DNA of 64,000 nt from Salmonella enterica subsp. enterica serovar Choleraesuis (GCA_022846635.1 AP025685.1:1984001-2048000); one strand, 5' to 3'. Shown: positions 28,585 through 37,729, counted from the first letter of the stretch. A program made the numbers and translations. The notes: generated by a model not told the origin, from the letters alone.

Positions 28585-29298
28585 ATGAAGCATATAGTGT
28601 TGCCTGTAACGGCAGCAGCGCTGGTAGCAGGATTACTGGGGGGATGCGATAACCAAAAGCCCGACACGCAATTTAGCCCAGAGATGGCGAGCTTCGCCAA
28701 TGAGTTCGATTTTGATCCTCTGCTTGGCCCGGTTAAATCCTTTACTCAGACCGTGATTACATCAGGCGGTAGTGTTGACCGGCGGGTATCAGCTACTCTT
28801 TCGCCACAGGGGTGTATTGAAACGCTGAGCCTCGAAGATTTCACGCGTGATTCAGAAGCTTCGTTAGTGCTGGATGGTAATTTTTACCGCGATGCTCAGA
28901 GCAATGAGCCGCGAATTAGCACTCAGGGCACCTGCCAGCTAGCGGATATTCCGGCGACCGGACTACGCTACATTACTAACGATTCTGATTTTATTATTGG
29001 TGCCAGTGCCAAAGATCTCGAGATTGCGTACAGCTACGATAAAGAGGGCTTTCCCATCGGTAGAATCGCTCGTCAGGCAAATGATGTACTGACGACGGAA
29101 AGCCAGCCGTTGAAAGATGCTAAGGGTAAGCTCGACTATCAGGCGACAATGAAAGAGAACGATCGATTGTTGAGTCGCGCAGAACAACGTTGCGAATATG
29201 ACCGCCACCGCAATCCAACTTCATGTTCATTGGTTATTGAGCCTGCGGGTAAAGCGGCCATTAAGTATTCGATTGAAAATACTATCGATTATTATTAA
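28585..29298 (+). CDS. ynfC: Lipoprotein YnfC
   Basis: A 237-residue outer or inner membrane lipoprotein with a signal II motif LLGGC, making Cys21 the lipidated residue. It is similar along its length to E. coli YnfC (FSPEMASFANEFDFDPLLGPVK; C-terminal NTIDYY). Function is unknown. It is divergent from ynfD and convergent with speG, as in E. coli. Confidence 0.92.
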   Translation: MKHIVLPVTAAALVAGLLGGCDNQKPDTQFSPEMASFANEFDFDPLLGPVKSFTQTVITSGGSVDRRVSATLSPQGCIETLSLEDFTRDSEASLVLDGNFYRDAQSNEPRISTQGTCQLADIPATGLRYITNDSDFIIGASAKDLEIAYSYDKEGFPIGRIARQANDVLTTESQPLKDAKGKLDYQATMKENDRLLSRAEQRCEYDRHRNPTSCSLVIEPAGKAAIKYSIENTIDYY

Positions 29299-29306
29299 AA
29301 ACTGGA

Positions 29307-29858
29307 TTACTGGGCGGTGGGTTTAACCAGCCCGCCAGTTTTGTGCTGTGCCAGATATTGATGTTGAAAAATGCACATTCTGATGGTGGTTCGATACTGA
29401 CCATTAATAAAGAACTCATCAATAAGCTCACCTTCAACCACAAATCCCAGCTTCTGATAAATATGCAAAGCGACGGCATTTTCTTTGTCGACAATCAGGT
29501 ACAGCTTGTAGAGGTTTAGAACGCTGAACCCATATTCCATAGCCAGCCGGGCGGCACAAGTAGCCAGCCCCCGTCCTTGATATTCCGGCGAGATGATTAT
29601 CTGAAACTCTGCCCGACGGTGTACGTGGTTGATTTCAACCAGCTCAACCAGTCCGGCTTTATTACTTTCATACTCAATGACGAAGCGCCGTTCGCTCTGG
29701 TCGTGAATATGCTTATCGTAAAGATCGGACAGCTCGACAAATGCCTCGTAAGGTTCCTCAAACCAGTACCGCATTACGCTGGCATTATTATCTAGCTGGT
29801 GGACAAAGCGCAGATCTTCACGTTCCAAAGGGCGTAATTTTATATCGGATAATTGCAC
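29307..29858 (-). CDS. speG: Spermidine N1-acetyltransferase SpeG
   Basis: A 183-residue GNAT acetyltransferase that acetylates spermidine (and spermine) from acetyl-CoA, protecting against polyamine toxicity in cold and stationary phase. The acetyl-CoA loop is [18 protein letters not shown], and the protein is near-identical to E. coli SpeG in the first 60 residues. The start is GTG with GGAG five bases upstream. It complements the spermidine exporter MdtJI in this window. Confidence 0.97.
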   Translation of the reverse strand: MQLSDIKLRPLEREDLRFVHQLDNNASVMRYWFEEPYEAFVELSDLYDKHIHDQSERRFVIEYESNKAGLVELVEINHVHRRAEFQIIISPEYQGRGLATCAARLAMEYGFSVLNLYKLYLIVDKENAVALHIYQKLGFVVEGELIDEFFINGQYRTTIRMCIFQHQYLAQHKTGGLVKPTAQ

Positions 29859-29912
29859 GCGAACTCCTTAAATCTGGCTTAAATAACGACGCCCGGTCGG
29901 GCGTCGTTGCTG

Positions 29913-30263
29913 TCAGGGATTAATAACCCGGCCGCTGGTACGATCCAGACAGCGCAGAGTGTTGGGCTCCCAGTAAGCATTTATATTAGTACTTTTCAGG
30001 CAGTTATCGCGGGCATCAAAAGCAACGTCACTTTTATCCCACTCTTTTTCTACCCGGCGGTTAACTTTCTGGCGCAGAGAGCGGGTATCGCTCCATTGCT
30101 CTTTTTCCATCGAAGCTTCCTGTCGGCTTAGCGAGCTGTCGCCAGATTCAATCACCAAACGCTGAGTGGAATTGGCGCTTACGGGCGCGCTTAACGCCAT
30201 GCTTCCCAGCAAAGCCAGAGGAATAAAAGCCGCCAGCAGGCGTTTGTTACCGATTGTTTTCAT
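29913..30263 (-). CDS. ynfB: Secreted DUF1283 protein YnfB
   Basis: A 116-residue protein with a signal peptide (cleavage after VSA, about residue 30) and a DUF1283 domain containing two cysteines (DNCLKST and LRCLDRT). It matches E. coli YnfB in length, sequence and position between speG and ynfA. Function is unknown. Confidence 0.92.
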   Translation of the reverse strand: MKTIGNKRLLAAFIPLALLGSMALSAPVSANSTQRLVIESGDSSLSRQEASMEKEQWSDTRSLRQKVNRRVEKEWDKSDVAFDARDNCLKSTNINAYWEPNTLRCLDRTSGRVINP

Positions 30264-30381
30264 TACTATTTCCTTCTAAGCTACGGCTGAGCTAATCTTC
30301 CAGCCTGATGCTTTTACTATATCACCGGTGGCCGCTATCAGGTAGCGGCGGCCTCAGGGCAATCTACGGATATACATCAAC

Positions 30382-30708
30382 ATGATTAAAACGACTTTGC
30401 TATTTTTTGTCACGGCGCTGGCGGAGATTACCGGTTGTTTCCTTCCCTGGCTGTGGCTCAAACGCGCTGGTTCGCCATTATTACTGATTCCGGCAATCTG
30501 TTCGCTGGGGCTATTTGTCTGGCTACTTACACTTCATCCTGCTGCCAGCGGGCGGGTATATGCCGCCTACGGTGGGGTTTACGTGGCAACAGCGTTGGTT
30601 TGGCTGCGGGTGGTTGATGGGGTAAAGCTTTCGGTTTATGACTGGCTGGGAGCTCTGGTAGCGTTAAGCGGAATGCTGATAATCGTTGCCGGGTGGGGGC
30701 GAGCATGA
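30382..30708 (+). CDS. ynfA: Inner-membrane protein YnfA
   Basis: A 108-residue four-helix membrane protein of the UPF0060 family, with the [16 protein letters not shown] helix and the [13 protein letters not shown] segment typical of it. The family resembles SMR transporters and has been linked to drug efflux in Shigella. It is divergent from ynfB, as in E. coli. Confidence 0.95.
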   Translation: MIKTTLLFFVTALAEITGCFLPWLWLKRAGSPLLLIPAICSLGLFVWLLTLHPAASGRVYAAYGGVYVATALVWLRVVDGVKLSVYDWLGALVALSGMLIIVAGWGRA

Positions 30709-30796
30709 GCTGTGCAGTAATACATAGAGCAGAGCGATTTTACATTATTCCTAAGCATGAAGTTTTGCGGGCAGGCTCTCTGCCCGCTGTCTGGAA

Positions 30797-31546
30797 TCAA
30801 GCGTCGCGATGTACGTTCAATCCGGCATAGCTCTGGCTGACAGGCATCATCTCAAGAGTGTTGATATTAACGTGTGCGGGCAGGGTGGCAACCCACCATA
30901 CGGCTTCACAAACATCTTCAGCATTGAGCGCGTTAGCGTTCTGATAAGTCTGCTCTACTTTTCCGTCGTTACCTTTGAAACGTACATTCGAAAACTCGGT
31001 TCCACCCACTAATCCAGGCTCAATATCCGTTACCCGCACGGCGGTTCCATGTAAATCGGTACGCAGATTCAGGCTAAACTGGCGAACAAAAGCTTTAGTA
31101 GCGCCATAGACATTTCCACCGGCATAAGGCCAGCTACCGGCGGTAGAGCCGATATTGATAATGTGACCGCGATTACGTTCGACCATCCCCGGCAGTACGG
31201 CGCGGGTCATGAATACCAGGCCTTTATTGTTGGTATCGATCATAGTTTCCCAGTCATCAGTATTAGCCTGATGTGCCGGTTCCATTCCCAGAGCCAGGCC
31301 CGCATTATTAACCAGAATATCAATATCACGCCATTCGGCCGGTAGCCCTGCAAGCATCTCCTCGATGGAGGCCCGGTTGCGGACATCCAGCTGTACAGTG
31401 AGTATGTTATCGCCTAGCTCATCCTGTAAGGTCTGCAGGCGATCTTCCCGTCGCCCGGTGGCTATCACTTTATGCCCGTGACTAACAAAACGGCGGGTAA
31501 TGCTTGCACCAAAGCCGGCGGTAGCACCGGTCACCAGAACTATCAT
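30797..31546 (-). CDS. ydfG: 3-hydroxy acid dehydrogenase YdfG (SDR)
   Basis: A 249-residue short-chain dehydrogenase, almost identical to E. coli YdfG, which oxidises L-allo-threonine, D-serine and reduces malonic semialdehyde with NADP. The cofactor motif is TGATAGFG, and the catalytic Ser and Tyr-x3-Lys are in IGSTAGS and YGATK. The ATG at 31546 has GAGGA upstream and gives the E. coli N-terminus (MIVLVTGAT); a longer frame adds ten unlikely residues. Confidence 0.96.
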   Translation of the reverse strand: MIVLVTGATAGFGASITRRFVSHGHKVIATGRREDRLQTLQDELGDNILTVQLDVRNRASIEEMLAGLPAEWRDIDILVNNAGLALGMEPAHQANTDDWETMIDTNNKGLVFMTRAVLPGMVERNRGHIINIGSTAGSWPYAGGNVYGATKAFVRQFSLNLRTDLHGTAVRVTDIEPGLVGGTEFSNVRFKGNDGKVEQTYQNANALNAEDVCEAVWWVATLPAHVNINTLEMMPVSQSYAGLNVHRDA

Positions 31547-31729
31547 CTGTCTGTTCCTCAACTCTTTTCGGGTCATTCACCTTAGCATGGGGTTTTTATT
31601 TTCGGTTATGAAAATTCACCCTCTTAACCAGACTCGATATGTTTTCTGGAGACAGCGTCCGGTAAATGCATTCCGGGATTGCAGGTCGCCGCTGCCCGGC
31701 TTAAGCTACTTTTTTACCGAGGGATACTT

Positions 31730-33772
31730 ATGACTATCGCTAATCCATTCTTTACCACTAATATTTTGCCTTATCAGGCACCTCCCTTCGATTTAATCAA
31801 AATCGAACACTTTCGGCCTGCATTCGACCGCGGCGTGGAGCAGAAGCGTAAAGAGCTGGCTGCGATAGTTGAGAATAAAGCGCCTGCGGATTTTGCTAAT
31901 ACCTGTGAGGCCCTTGAGGTTAGCGGTGAGCTTTTAGCCCGTGTATGCAATGTGTTTTATGCTCTGGCTTCGGCGGATACCAACCCTCAGATTCAGGCTC
32001 TGGAAGAGGCTTTCTCCGCTGAGCTCGCCCAGCTCAATGATGAGCTATGGCTTAATCCATTACTATTTTCCCGCGTTGATGCCATATTTAGCCACCGTAA
32101 AACGCTGGGGCTGGAGGCAGAGGCATTGAGACTGCTTGAAACGCAGCATCAGCGTCTCCTGCTGGCGGGTGCGCGTCTGGATAGTGGCCAAAAAGAACGT
32201 CTCAAGGTGCTCAACCAGGAGGCAGCTCGCTTAAGCAGTCAGTTCAATCGTCGACTATTAGCGGCCAGTAAAGCCAGTGGTGTCTGGGTGGATGGGCTAT
32301 CTTCGCTGCATGGCCTTCCGGCAGATATGTTGGGACAGGCTAAGGCTGCAGCCAGTGCTAAATCTCATCCCGAACGCTGGTGGTTGGGGATTACCAACAC
32401 CACTCAGCAACCTCCTTTGCAATATCTTTCCGACCGGCAGGTCCGCGAGCAGCTATTTATGGCAGGCTGGCAGCGTTGTCAGCAGGGTGATGATAATGAT
32501 ACCCAGGAGGTCATTCTCCGCCTCGCGGCCTTACGCGCGGAACGGGCGGAATTATTAGGGTTTGCCGACTACGCCAGCTGGAGTATGGCCAGCCAAATGG
32601 CGGGTGAGCCGGATGCCGCATTAGATTTTATGCGCGGAATAGTGCCTGCGGCGACCGCGCGTGCGCGCCAGGAGCAGGCAGATCTTCAACAGTTAATTGA
32701 TAATGGTGCTCGTCCATTCAGTACCAAAGCCTGGGACTGGGATTACTATGCCAGTCAGGTGCGTTCAACGCGTTACGCGCTCGATGATGAAGCTGTCCGG
32801 CCATATTTCTCACTCGATCGCGTTCTGCTGGATGGTGTGTTCTATAGCGCCAGCGAACTCTTCGGTATCAGTTTCACCGAGCGTTTTGACATTCCCGTTT
32901 ATCATCCGGATGTCCGCGTGTGGGAGATCTTCGATGCTGATGGCCGCGGTATGGCACTATTCTATGGCGACTTTTTCGCTCGTGAATCGAAAAGTGGCGG
33001 TGCCTGGATGGGAAATCTGGTTGAGCAGTCGACTCTTCTGGAACAGTATCCGGTTATTTATAACGTTTGTAACTTTACCCGTCCGGAAAGCGGCCCGGCA
33101 CTATTAAGCTGGGACGACGTTATAACGCTATTCCACGAATTTGGTCATACTTTGCATGGGCTATTTGCCAGCCAGCGGTATGCGACGCTTTCCGGAACTA
33201 ATACGCCTCGTGATTTTGTTGAATTTCCGTCACAGATTAATGAGCACTGGGCCAGTCATCCACAAGTGTTCAACCATTATGCGCGCCATTATAAGACTGG
33301 TGAGGCTATGCCAAAGCAACTGCAAGCTAGTCTGCTAGCTGCAGGGCAGTTTAATAAGGGCTATGAGATGACTGAACTGCTGGCCGCCGCGTTGCTGGAT
33401 ATGCACTGGCACCTCTTAAACGTCCAGGACTCGGTTACTGATGTCACTCTTTTTGAGAAAACAATTCTGGAGCAGGAAAAAATTGCGCTAGAAGCCGTTC
33501 CACCGCGCTATCGCAGCAGCTATTTCGCCCATATCTGGGGCGGCGGTTATGGGGCAGGGTATTACGCCTATTTATGGACCCAAATGCTCGCGGATGACGG
33601 TTTCCAATGGTTCCAGGAAAATGGCGGGCTGACCCGTGAGAACGGCGAAAAATTCCGTGAAATGATTTTGTCTCGCGGAAATAGTAGCGAATTATCAGCG
33701 CTTTATCGCGACTGGCGCGGTCACGATCCAGTGATTGAGCCGATGCTCAAAAACCGCGGTCTGGCTGAATAA
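31730..33772 (+). CDS. dcp: Dipeptidyl carboxypeptidase Dcp
   Basis: A 680-residue zinc metallopeptidase of family M3 that removes C-terminal dipeptides. The active site HEFGH is at residues 469-473, followed by the EFPSQINEHW block with the third zinc ligand region. The ATG at 31730 gives the E. coli-like N-terminus. The last 253 bases are repeated at 39456-39708. An element has inserted in the 3' end of dcp, and this full gene has been kept or rebuilt by the element's copy of the gene end. A terminator stem follows at 33797. Confidence 0.96.
   Translation: MTIANPFFTTNILPYQAPPFDLIKIEHFRPAFDRGVEQKRKELAAIVENKAPADFANTCEALEVSGELLARVCNVFYALASADTNPQIQALEEAFSAELAQLNDELWLNPLLFSRVDAIFSHRKTLGLEAEALRLLETQHQRLLLAGARLDSGQKERLKVLNQEAARLSSQFNRRLLAASKASGVWVDGLSSLHGLPADMLGQAKAAASAKSHPERWWLGITNTTQQPPLQYLSDRQVREQLFMAGWQRCQQGDDNDTQEVILRLAALRAERAELLGFADYASWSMASQMAGEPDAALDFMRGIVPAATARARQEQADLQQLIDNGARPFSTKAWDWDYYASQVRSTRYALDDEAVRPYFSLDRVLLDGVFYSASELFGISFTERFDIPVYHPDVRVWEIFDADGRGMALFYGDFFARESKSGGAWMGNLVEQSTLLEQYPVIYNVCNFTRPESGPALLSWDDVITLFHEFGHTLHGLFASQRYATLSGTNTPRDFVEFPSQINEHWASHPQVFNHYARHYKTGEAMPKQLQASLLAAGQFNKGYEMTELLAAALLDMHWHLLNVQDSVTDVTLFEKTILEQEKIALEAVPPRYRSSYFAHIWGGGYGAGYYAYLWTQMLADDGFQWFQENGGLTRENGEKFREMILSRGNSSELSALYRDWRGHDPVIEPMLKNRGLAE
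33520..33772 (+). repeat. Left copy of duplicated dcp 3' end (att region)
   Basis: This 253-base segment matches 39456-39708 without gaps and with 12 mismatches, 11 of them synonymous. Bases 33647-33726 (80 bases) and 33520-33579 (60 bases) are identical to the other copy. One of these blocks should hold the crossover core. The duplication defines an element 5,936 bases long. Confidence 0.85.
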
Positions 33773-33796
33773 TCTCTTCCAGAAAGTTCATGTAAA

Positions 33797-33816
33797 ACCG
33801 GCTCATACGAGCCGGT
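33797..33816 (+). terminator. dcp terminator (left copy)
   Basis: ACCGGCTC and GAGCCGGT pair around ATAC, 24 bases past the dcp stop. The right dcp copy has the same stem with a TTTT loop, so the terminator was carried with the gene end. Confidence 0.75.
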
Positions 33817-33835
33817 GAAATGCAAGAAATTCCTT

Positions 33836-33890
33836 CCCCAAAACTCCTCCAAAACTCTTCCCCAAAACTGCACAAAAAACAGGCTGATTT
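33836..33890 (+). repeat. Integrase arm-type repeats, left end
   Basis: CCAAAACT occurs at three sites (33836-33845, 33848-33856, 33860-33869), each after a C or T run. The third, followed by a GCACA...TGATTTT tail, resembles 39331-39360 at the right end (CTCCAAAACTACACA). Placement between att and integrase fits arm sites. Confidence 0.55.
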
Positions 33891-33897
33891 TTGCTCT

Positions 33898-34390
33898 TTA
33901 AATGACCAGAGTCTGCCAGCCTTCGCCGCGGGTATCGTGGTACATATCGGTGGTTTTCTGGCTGCGATGGCCCAGCAGCATTTTGGTATCGATCCCTTGT
34001 TCACGATAGAGTCGTTCTGCCAGAGAACGCTGCTCGTGAAAGGTCGGTAACTGCTTGCCAGTAGCTGGAACGATCCCCGCCTTTTTAATCGCGGTGCGGA
34101 ATGCCTGGGTAATGCCGGTAACGCCGACGGGATCGCCCAGCACTGTCTGACTGTTACGTACCGTATGGTGAATCAGATAAGGGCTGACCACCCGATCGCG
34201 GCAGCGCGCGATAACGTCTCCCAGCGTGATACCAATGCCATCCAGCTTCAGGCTCAGGGGGATGGCCAGCCGCATACCGGTTTTCTCCTGCTCAATACTC
34301 ATCGGCCCACTGCGTAACGGGCTCATAACCTAATCTGCACAGGGTGCGACTTCGACACCGCACCAGGGCCACCCATTCAGGCCGCAGACT
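33898..34390 (-). pseudogene. Lambda-type tyrosine integrase, decayed
   Basis: The C-terminal catalytic half is readable from 34326 to 33898: EQEKTGMRLAIPLSL, then TFHEQRSLAERLY (His and Arg), LLGHRS (His) and MYHDTRG (catalytic Tyr). This is the pattern of phage-21 and HK022-like integrases. Upstream, 34385 to 34325 continues the same protein in another frame (LCRLGYEPVTQWADEY), so there is a frameshift. The N-terminal domain and a clear first catalytic Arg are missing. It points towards the dcp att site, as integrases do, and cannot be functional. Confidence 0.8.
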
Positions 34391-34443
34391 AAATTCCTCA
34401 GATCACCCATATGCAGTTTTATCTACTTCCCCTACGATTGTAG

Positions 34444-34464
34444 ATAGTAACCATTGGTTACTAT
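34444..34464. promoter_or_regulatory. Perfect dyad upstream of I78 gene
   Basis: ATAGTAACC and GGTTACTAT form a perfect 9-bp inverted repeat with a 3-base centre, 26 bases before the start codon at 34490. It looks like a repressor operator. The cognate regulator is not seen in the island. Confidence 0.45.
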
Positions 34465-34489
34465 TTCAATACAGCTATGAGGGTAAGGT

Positions 34490-34708
34490 ATGAGCGGCGA
34501 CGATCAGTGGACACATTGGCCTTGGCTTTTATCTATTTCTGAGTCTTCCCTGGATACAACAGAGTTAGTGGGGCGAAAATGCAGAGTTATTCGGCATGGA
34601 GAATCTGTAACTCAGGAGATTGAGCCCGGAAGAGTAACAATCATGTTGGACGCAGAAAGCAGAATTGCTGGAATTTATATAGATAGTCAGAACTCAGAGC
34701 TTAAATGA
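34490..34708 (+). CDS. I78-family peptidase inhibitor-like protein (72 aa)
   Basis: A 72-residue protein whose C-terminal two-thirds (LVGRKCRVIRHGESVTQEI followed by PGRVTIMLDAESRIAGIYID) follows the I78 inhibitor fold pattern of RVIRPG-x-VT...R-LN-x-x-D. It lacks a signal peptide, so it would act in the cytoplasm, unlike many secreted family members. It has its own dyad upstream, GGGTAAGG before the ATG and a good terminator, so it is a complete single-gene cassette in the island. Such genes are common phage and island passengers. Confidence 0.65.
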   Translation: MSGDDQWTHWPWLLSISESSLDTTELVGRKCRVIRHGESVTQEIEPGRVTIMLDAESRIAGIYIDSQNSELK

Positions 34709-34734
34709 AATAACTCAATGTATAAGCCTCGGTT

Positions 34735-34762
34735 AATGCCGGGGCTTTTTTGTATCTAAAAA
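34735..34762 (+). terminator. I78 gene terminator
   Basis: AGCCTCGG pairs with CCGGGGCT (one G-T wobble) around TTAATG and runs into six T. Intrinsic terminator 27 bases past the stop. Confidence 0.88.
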
Positions 34763-34854
34763 TGGGTCTTGCAATAGAGTGCAGAGCACCTCTATTTATT
34801 TGCTCTCTGTTTTACCCCATGAATTTCTGCTACAGATGAATCGCCACGGATAAT

Positions 34855-35667
34855 CTAGACACTTCCGAGCCGTTGATAATACTGGTTTTCATATTCTGTC
34901 GGTGACATTTGATCGCTAGAACCATGCCGACGCTTACTGTTATAAAACATTTCGATGTAATCAAAAATATCGCTGCGGGCTTCTTCCCGCGTTCCGTAGA
35001 ACTTTTTCTTTATCCGTTCGCGTTTCAGCAACTGGAAAAAGCTTTCTGCAACCGCATTATCGTGGCAGTTACCGCGACGGCTCATGCTGCCCTTCAGACC
35101 GTGTGATTTCAGGAACGACTGCCACTCATAGCTTGTGTACTGACTGCCCTGATCCGAATGAACCAGCACCTGTTTTTGGGGATTACGCCGCCATACAGCC
35201 ATCAGCAGTGCGTTCAGGACAATGTCCTTTGTCATCCGGGATTGCATGGACCTGCCGATAATTTTGCGTGAGAACAGCTCAACAACCACGGCAATATACA
35301 GCCAGCCCTCGTGGGTCCTGATATAGGTTATGTCCGTTACCCAACGCTCATCCGGAGCATCCAGATTGAACTGTCGCTGGAGCCTGTTGGGCGACACGAT
35401 ACTGGCCTCGCCTTTACGTGCCCGCGGGCTCCGGTATCCGACCAGAGCCTTTATCCCAACACGTTTCATCAGTCGCCAGACTCTGTTGACTCCGCACTGT
35501 TGCCCGCTGTCCCGCAGATCAAGATGGATCTTGCGATAACCATAGACGCATCCCGATTCCAGCCAGAGCTGTTTAATCTGTCCTGTCAGTCTCAGGTCTG
35601 CCTGATGGCGTTGTGAATGCGGCTGCTGAAGCCAGGTGTAAAAGCCACTCGGATGAAGATCCAGCAC
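34855..35667 (-). CDS. IS3-family transposase OrfB (DDE integrase core)
   Basis: A 270-residue DDE transposase. The catalytic residues lie in WVTDITYI (Asp), VLVHSDQGSQY (Asp) and NCHDNAVAESFFQLLK (Glu). An HTH_21 segment precedes them. A GTG start at 35667 is possible, but the frame stays open upstream past the A7G site at about 35756, so the active product is normally the OrfAB fusion made by a -1 frameshift. OrfB itself looks intact. Confidence 0.9.
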   Translation of the reverse strand: MLDLHPSGFYTWLQQPHSQRHQADLRLTGQIKQLWLESGCVYGYRKIHLDLRDSGQQCGVNRVWRLMKRVGIKALVGYRSPRARKGEASIVSPNRLQRQFNLDAPDERWVTDITYIRTHEGWLYIAVVVELFSRKIIGRSMQSRMTKDIVLNALLMAVWRRNPQKQVLVHSDQGSQYTSYEWQSFLKSHGLKGSMSRRGNCHDNAVAESFFQLLKRERIKKKFYGTREEARSDIFDYIEMFYNSKRRHGSSDQMSPTEYENQYYQRLGSV

Positions 35668-35723
35668 CTGACAGAGCAGGCGAACATGCCAGCAACTGGT
35701 GTTGTCACGGATAAAGGCGTACC

Positions 35724-36002
35724 TCAGTCGGACAGCTTTGCGAAGTACGCCGCGGCTTTTTTTAATATATCCCTTTCGTCGGTAACCCGCTTCAGCTCTT
35801 TCTGAAGACGGCGGATCTCGGCCTGAGCATCTGACTATTCTTTATGAGTGGAAGAATCCGGGCCGTACTTCTTTATCCAGGCATAAAGGCTGTGAGTGGT
35901 GATATCGAGACGTGTGGCAACGCTGGAAACTGAATGACCGCGATCAACAACCTGTTTGACTGCTTCAATTTTAAACTCTTCGGGATAACGTTTGCTGCTC
36001 AT
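35724..36002 (-). pseudogene. IS3-family OrfA with in-frame stop
   Basis: The frame reads MSSKRYPEEFKIEAVKQVVD through the helix-turn-helix, and after residue 55 (STHKE) meets TAG at 35835-35837 where CAG would be expected. It then continues SDAQAEIRRLQKEL to the normal stop. The A7 run at 35757-35763 is the frameshift site. The nonsense codon removes the leucine-zipper part and blocks OrfAB, so this copy is probably immobile unless suppressed. Confidence 0.85.
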
Positions 36003-36189
36003 GGGCACCACTCTTTAAGCCATCTTAAATGACTCTGAGGTGTCTGTTAAACCTGTGGCGATTCACTCAGCCATAACCAAGAATCGGTATACATCAATAT
36101 CAGGTGCTGTGCATAGTACCAGTGTTATTGCAAACAATGTTTCTGGTTAATAAGTTAGAATGGCACCACAAATGTGGTGCCATTTATTG

Positions 36190-37365
36190 TTACGCAATGG
36201 AGTGTTTTTTAAACCAGAACCCACTAGATATAAACTTACGCTCTACAATGTAGTAGTTTGCTGTACATATTATTGATAACAATATTGAGCTGATTACCAT
36301 AATCTCCATATATGAGTTCGTTTCTGAAAATGCCCAGCATGTAATATTAAGTATAAGCCCATGCATTATATATATACTATAACTTCCCTTTCCTGCAATA
36401 ACTAGCGGCTTAGAGCTTAGCAGTCCCAGTAACGGGTTGTTATTAACAATGACTATGAATAAAAAGCCTAAAGCCGGGAGTGCTGTAAAAAAATAGGTCC
36501 CAGGTAGGTAATAAACCGTCATCGACAGTACCATATACGAGATGATGGCAGCTATTTTTCCGGAGAGTATTTTTTTTAATTTGTTTGGTATTATATTTAA
36601 TAATGCAGATGATAGCATTCCTATCAAAAAGCAAATTGCAATTACAGTATCTTTCTCGTTTATGATTCCGCTGATATATAATGCGACTGCGATCGAAAAT
36701 ACAACTGCAATAAATAATAATGAAGCGGTAGCTGTTTTTGTAAACAATCCTATGGCGGGGACTAATAAATAAAATTTAACCTCAATTGCTAAAGTCCAGA
36801 AGACGCCGCATGTTAATACCCATCCCGGGATGTTTTCCGTGATTTTTGTTAGTGGTATTAATCCAAATGATAACCACGATATTATTGTCGTGATAATCTC
36901 GGTCATTTTACCATCGTCAATTATATTTGAGATAAGTATTGCAGTTAACGTGCATACTATCATGGATGGCAATAGTCTGTTTATTCTCTTTATATAAAAA
37001 CTTACGTTATCAACCACTCCTCTGTTTTTTAAAAGCTGACCAAAAAACAGAAATCCAGTTACCATGAAAAAAATCATTACTGAGGCTTGGCCAAAGTGAG
37101 TATAAATATTTTTTACGATTGGTGAACTGTATGAAAATACTCCAGATGGGGTAAATACGCCTGAGACATGATAATTGTAAACCATTCTTGAGTGATGGAT
37201 AAATACCAGAAGCGCCGCAACGCCCCGCAGCCCGTCAAGACTTTTATAGATAGGAGCTGCCTTCATATCATTATTTATTGTTTTGCTTCTTACAAAAAAT
37301 GGAAGGAAAAATGAAGTAAAGGAAATCAATACGCTCCCTATAATAACCCAATTACTTAACAGCAT
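36190..37365 (-). CDS. Membrane O-acyltransferase 1 (acyltransferase-3 family)
   Basis: A 391-residue protein with about ten hydrophobic helices. The family signature is present near the N-terminus: LDGLRGVAALLVFIHHSRM (Arg-Gly and the His pair), then later TLAIEVKFYLLVP. Such OafA/Oac-like enzymes add acetyl groups to O-antigen or other surface sugars using a cytoplasmic acyl donor. The gene is very AT-rich compared with flanking core genes, a sign of transfer. It lies in the dcp island, next to the IS. Substrate unknown. Confidence 0.82.
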   Translation of the reverse strand: MLLSNWVIIGSVLISFTSFFLPFFVRSKTINNDMKAAPIYKSLDGLRGVAALLVFIHHSRMVYNYHVSGVFTPSGVFSYSSPIVKNIYTHFGQASVMIFFMVTGFLFFGQLLKNRGVVDNVSFYIKRINRLLPSMIVCTLTAILISNIIDDGKMTEIITTIISWLSFGLIPLTKITENIPGWVLTCGVFWTLAIEVKFYLLVPAIGLFTKTATASLLFIAVVFSIAVALYISGIINEKDTVIAICFLIGMLSSALLNIIPNKLKKILSGKIAAIISYMVLSMTVYYLPGTYFFTALPALGFLFIVIVNNNPLLGLLSSKPLVIAGKGSYSIYIMHGLILNITCWAFSETNSYMEIMVISSILLSIICTANYYIVERKFISSGFWFKKHSIA

Positions 37366-37534
37366 GCCTGCACCACGGATATGAAAAGATAAACTATAAT
37401 TTTACATTAAATTAGTATTCAATTATCGTGACGCATGTCACACTATTTTTCGTAGCATGCTGATTGACATACAGTTATAGAGACAGACTAAAAAAATAGC
37501 GGGCGATGGATATACAGGTTTCGCCCGCGCTGCG
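37366..37534. other. AT-rich spacer, island
   Basis: Gap between the first acyltransferase and a small prophage gene remnant. It should contain the acyltransferase promoter. Nothing else seen. Confidence 0.5.
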
Positions 37535-37729
37535 TTACAGCAGCACTCCACCGTTCTACTCGAACCGAGACAGCGCTACTAGGGCTTCTCCCAAGTGTTG
37601 TAATGCCATAGAGACAGTCTGCATTTTGCTGGCAGCGCAGGTGACATCTAAAATGCCATCTAGCTAGATGGAGTGGGTGACGGTGTTAATGCTGCGTTGC
37701 GGAGTGCGAATCAGATACTGGTATTCCAT
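37535..37729 (-). pseudogene. Small prophage-type ORF with two in-frame stops
   Basis: On the minus strand an ATG frame of 64 codons reads MEYQYLIRTPQRSINTVTHS, then TAG at codon 22, LDGILDVTCAASKMQTVSMA..., TAG at codon 58 and a final TAA. Both internal stops look like single-base changes. The composition is protein-like and suggests a small phage gene of unknown function. It indicates that the island is derived from a lambdoid prophage. Confidence 0.55.

Larger units (their letters stand above)
34837..36065 (-). mobile_element. IS3-family insertion sequence (1,229 bp)
   Basis: The ends are imperfect inverted repeats starting TGAATCGCCAC on both sides (34837 inward, 36065 inward on the other strand), with further partial matches around AGACAC and GAG. 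Inside are overlapping orfA and orfB on the minus strand with an A7G slippery site, the IS3 layout. I could not see a clear target-site duplication. Exact IS name not assigned. Confidence 0.88.

Noticed and set aside
34820..36080. Target-site duplication of the IS3-family element
   Set aside because: Flanks (AGA versus CTC) do not match, so none can be claimed; the element may have been rearranged after insertion.
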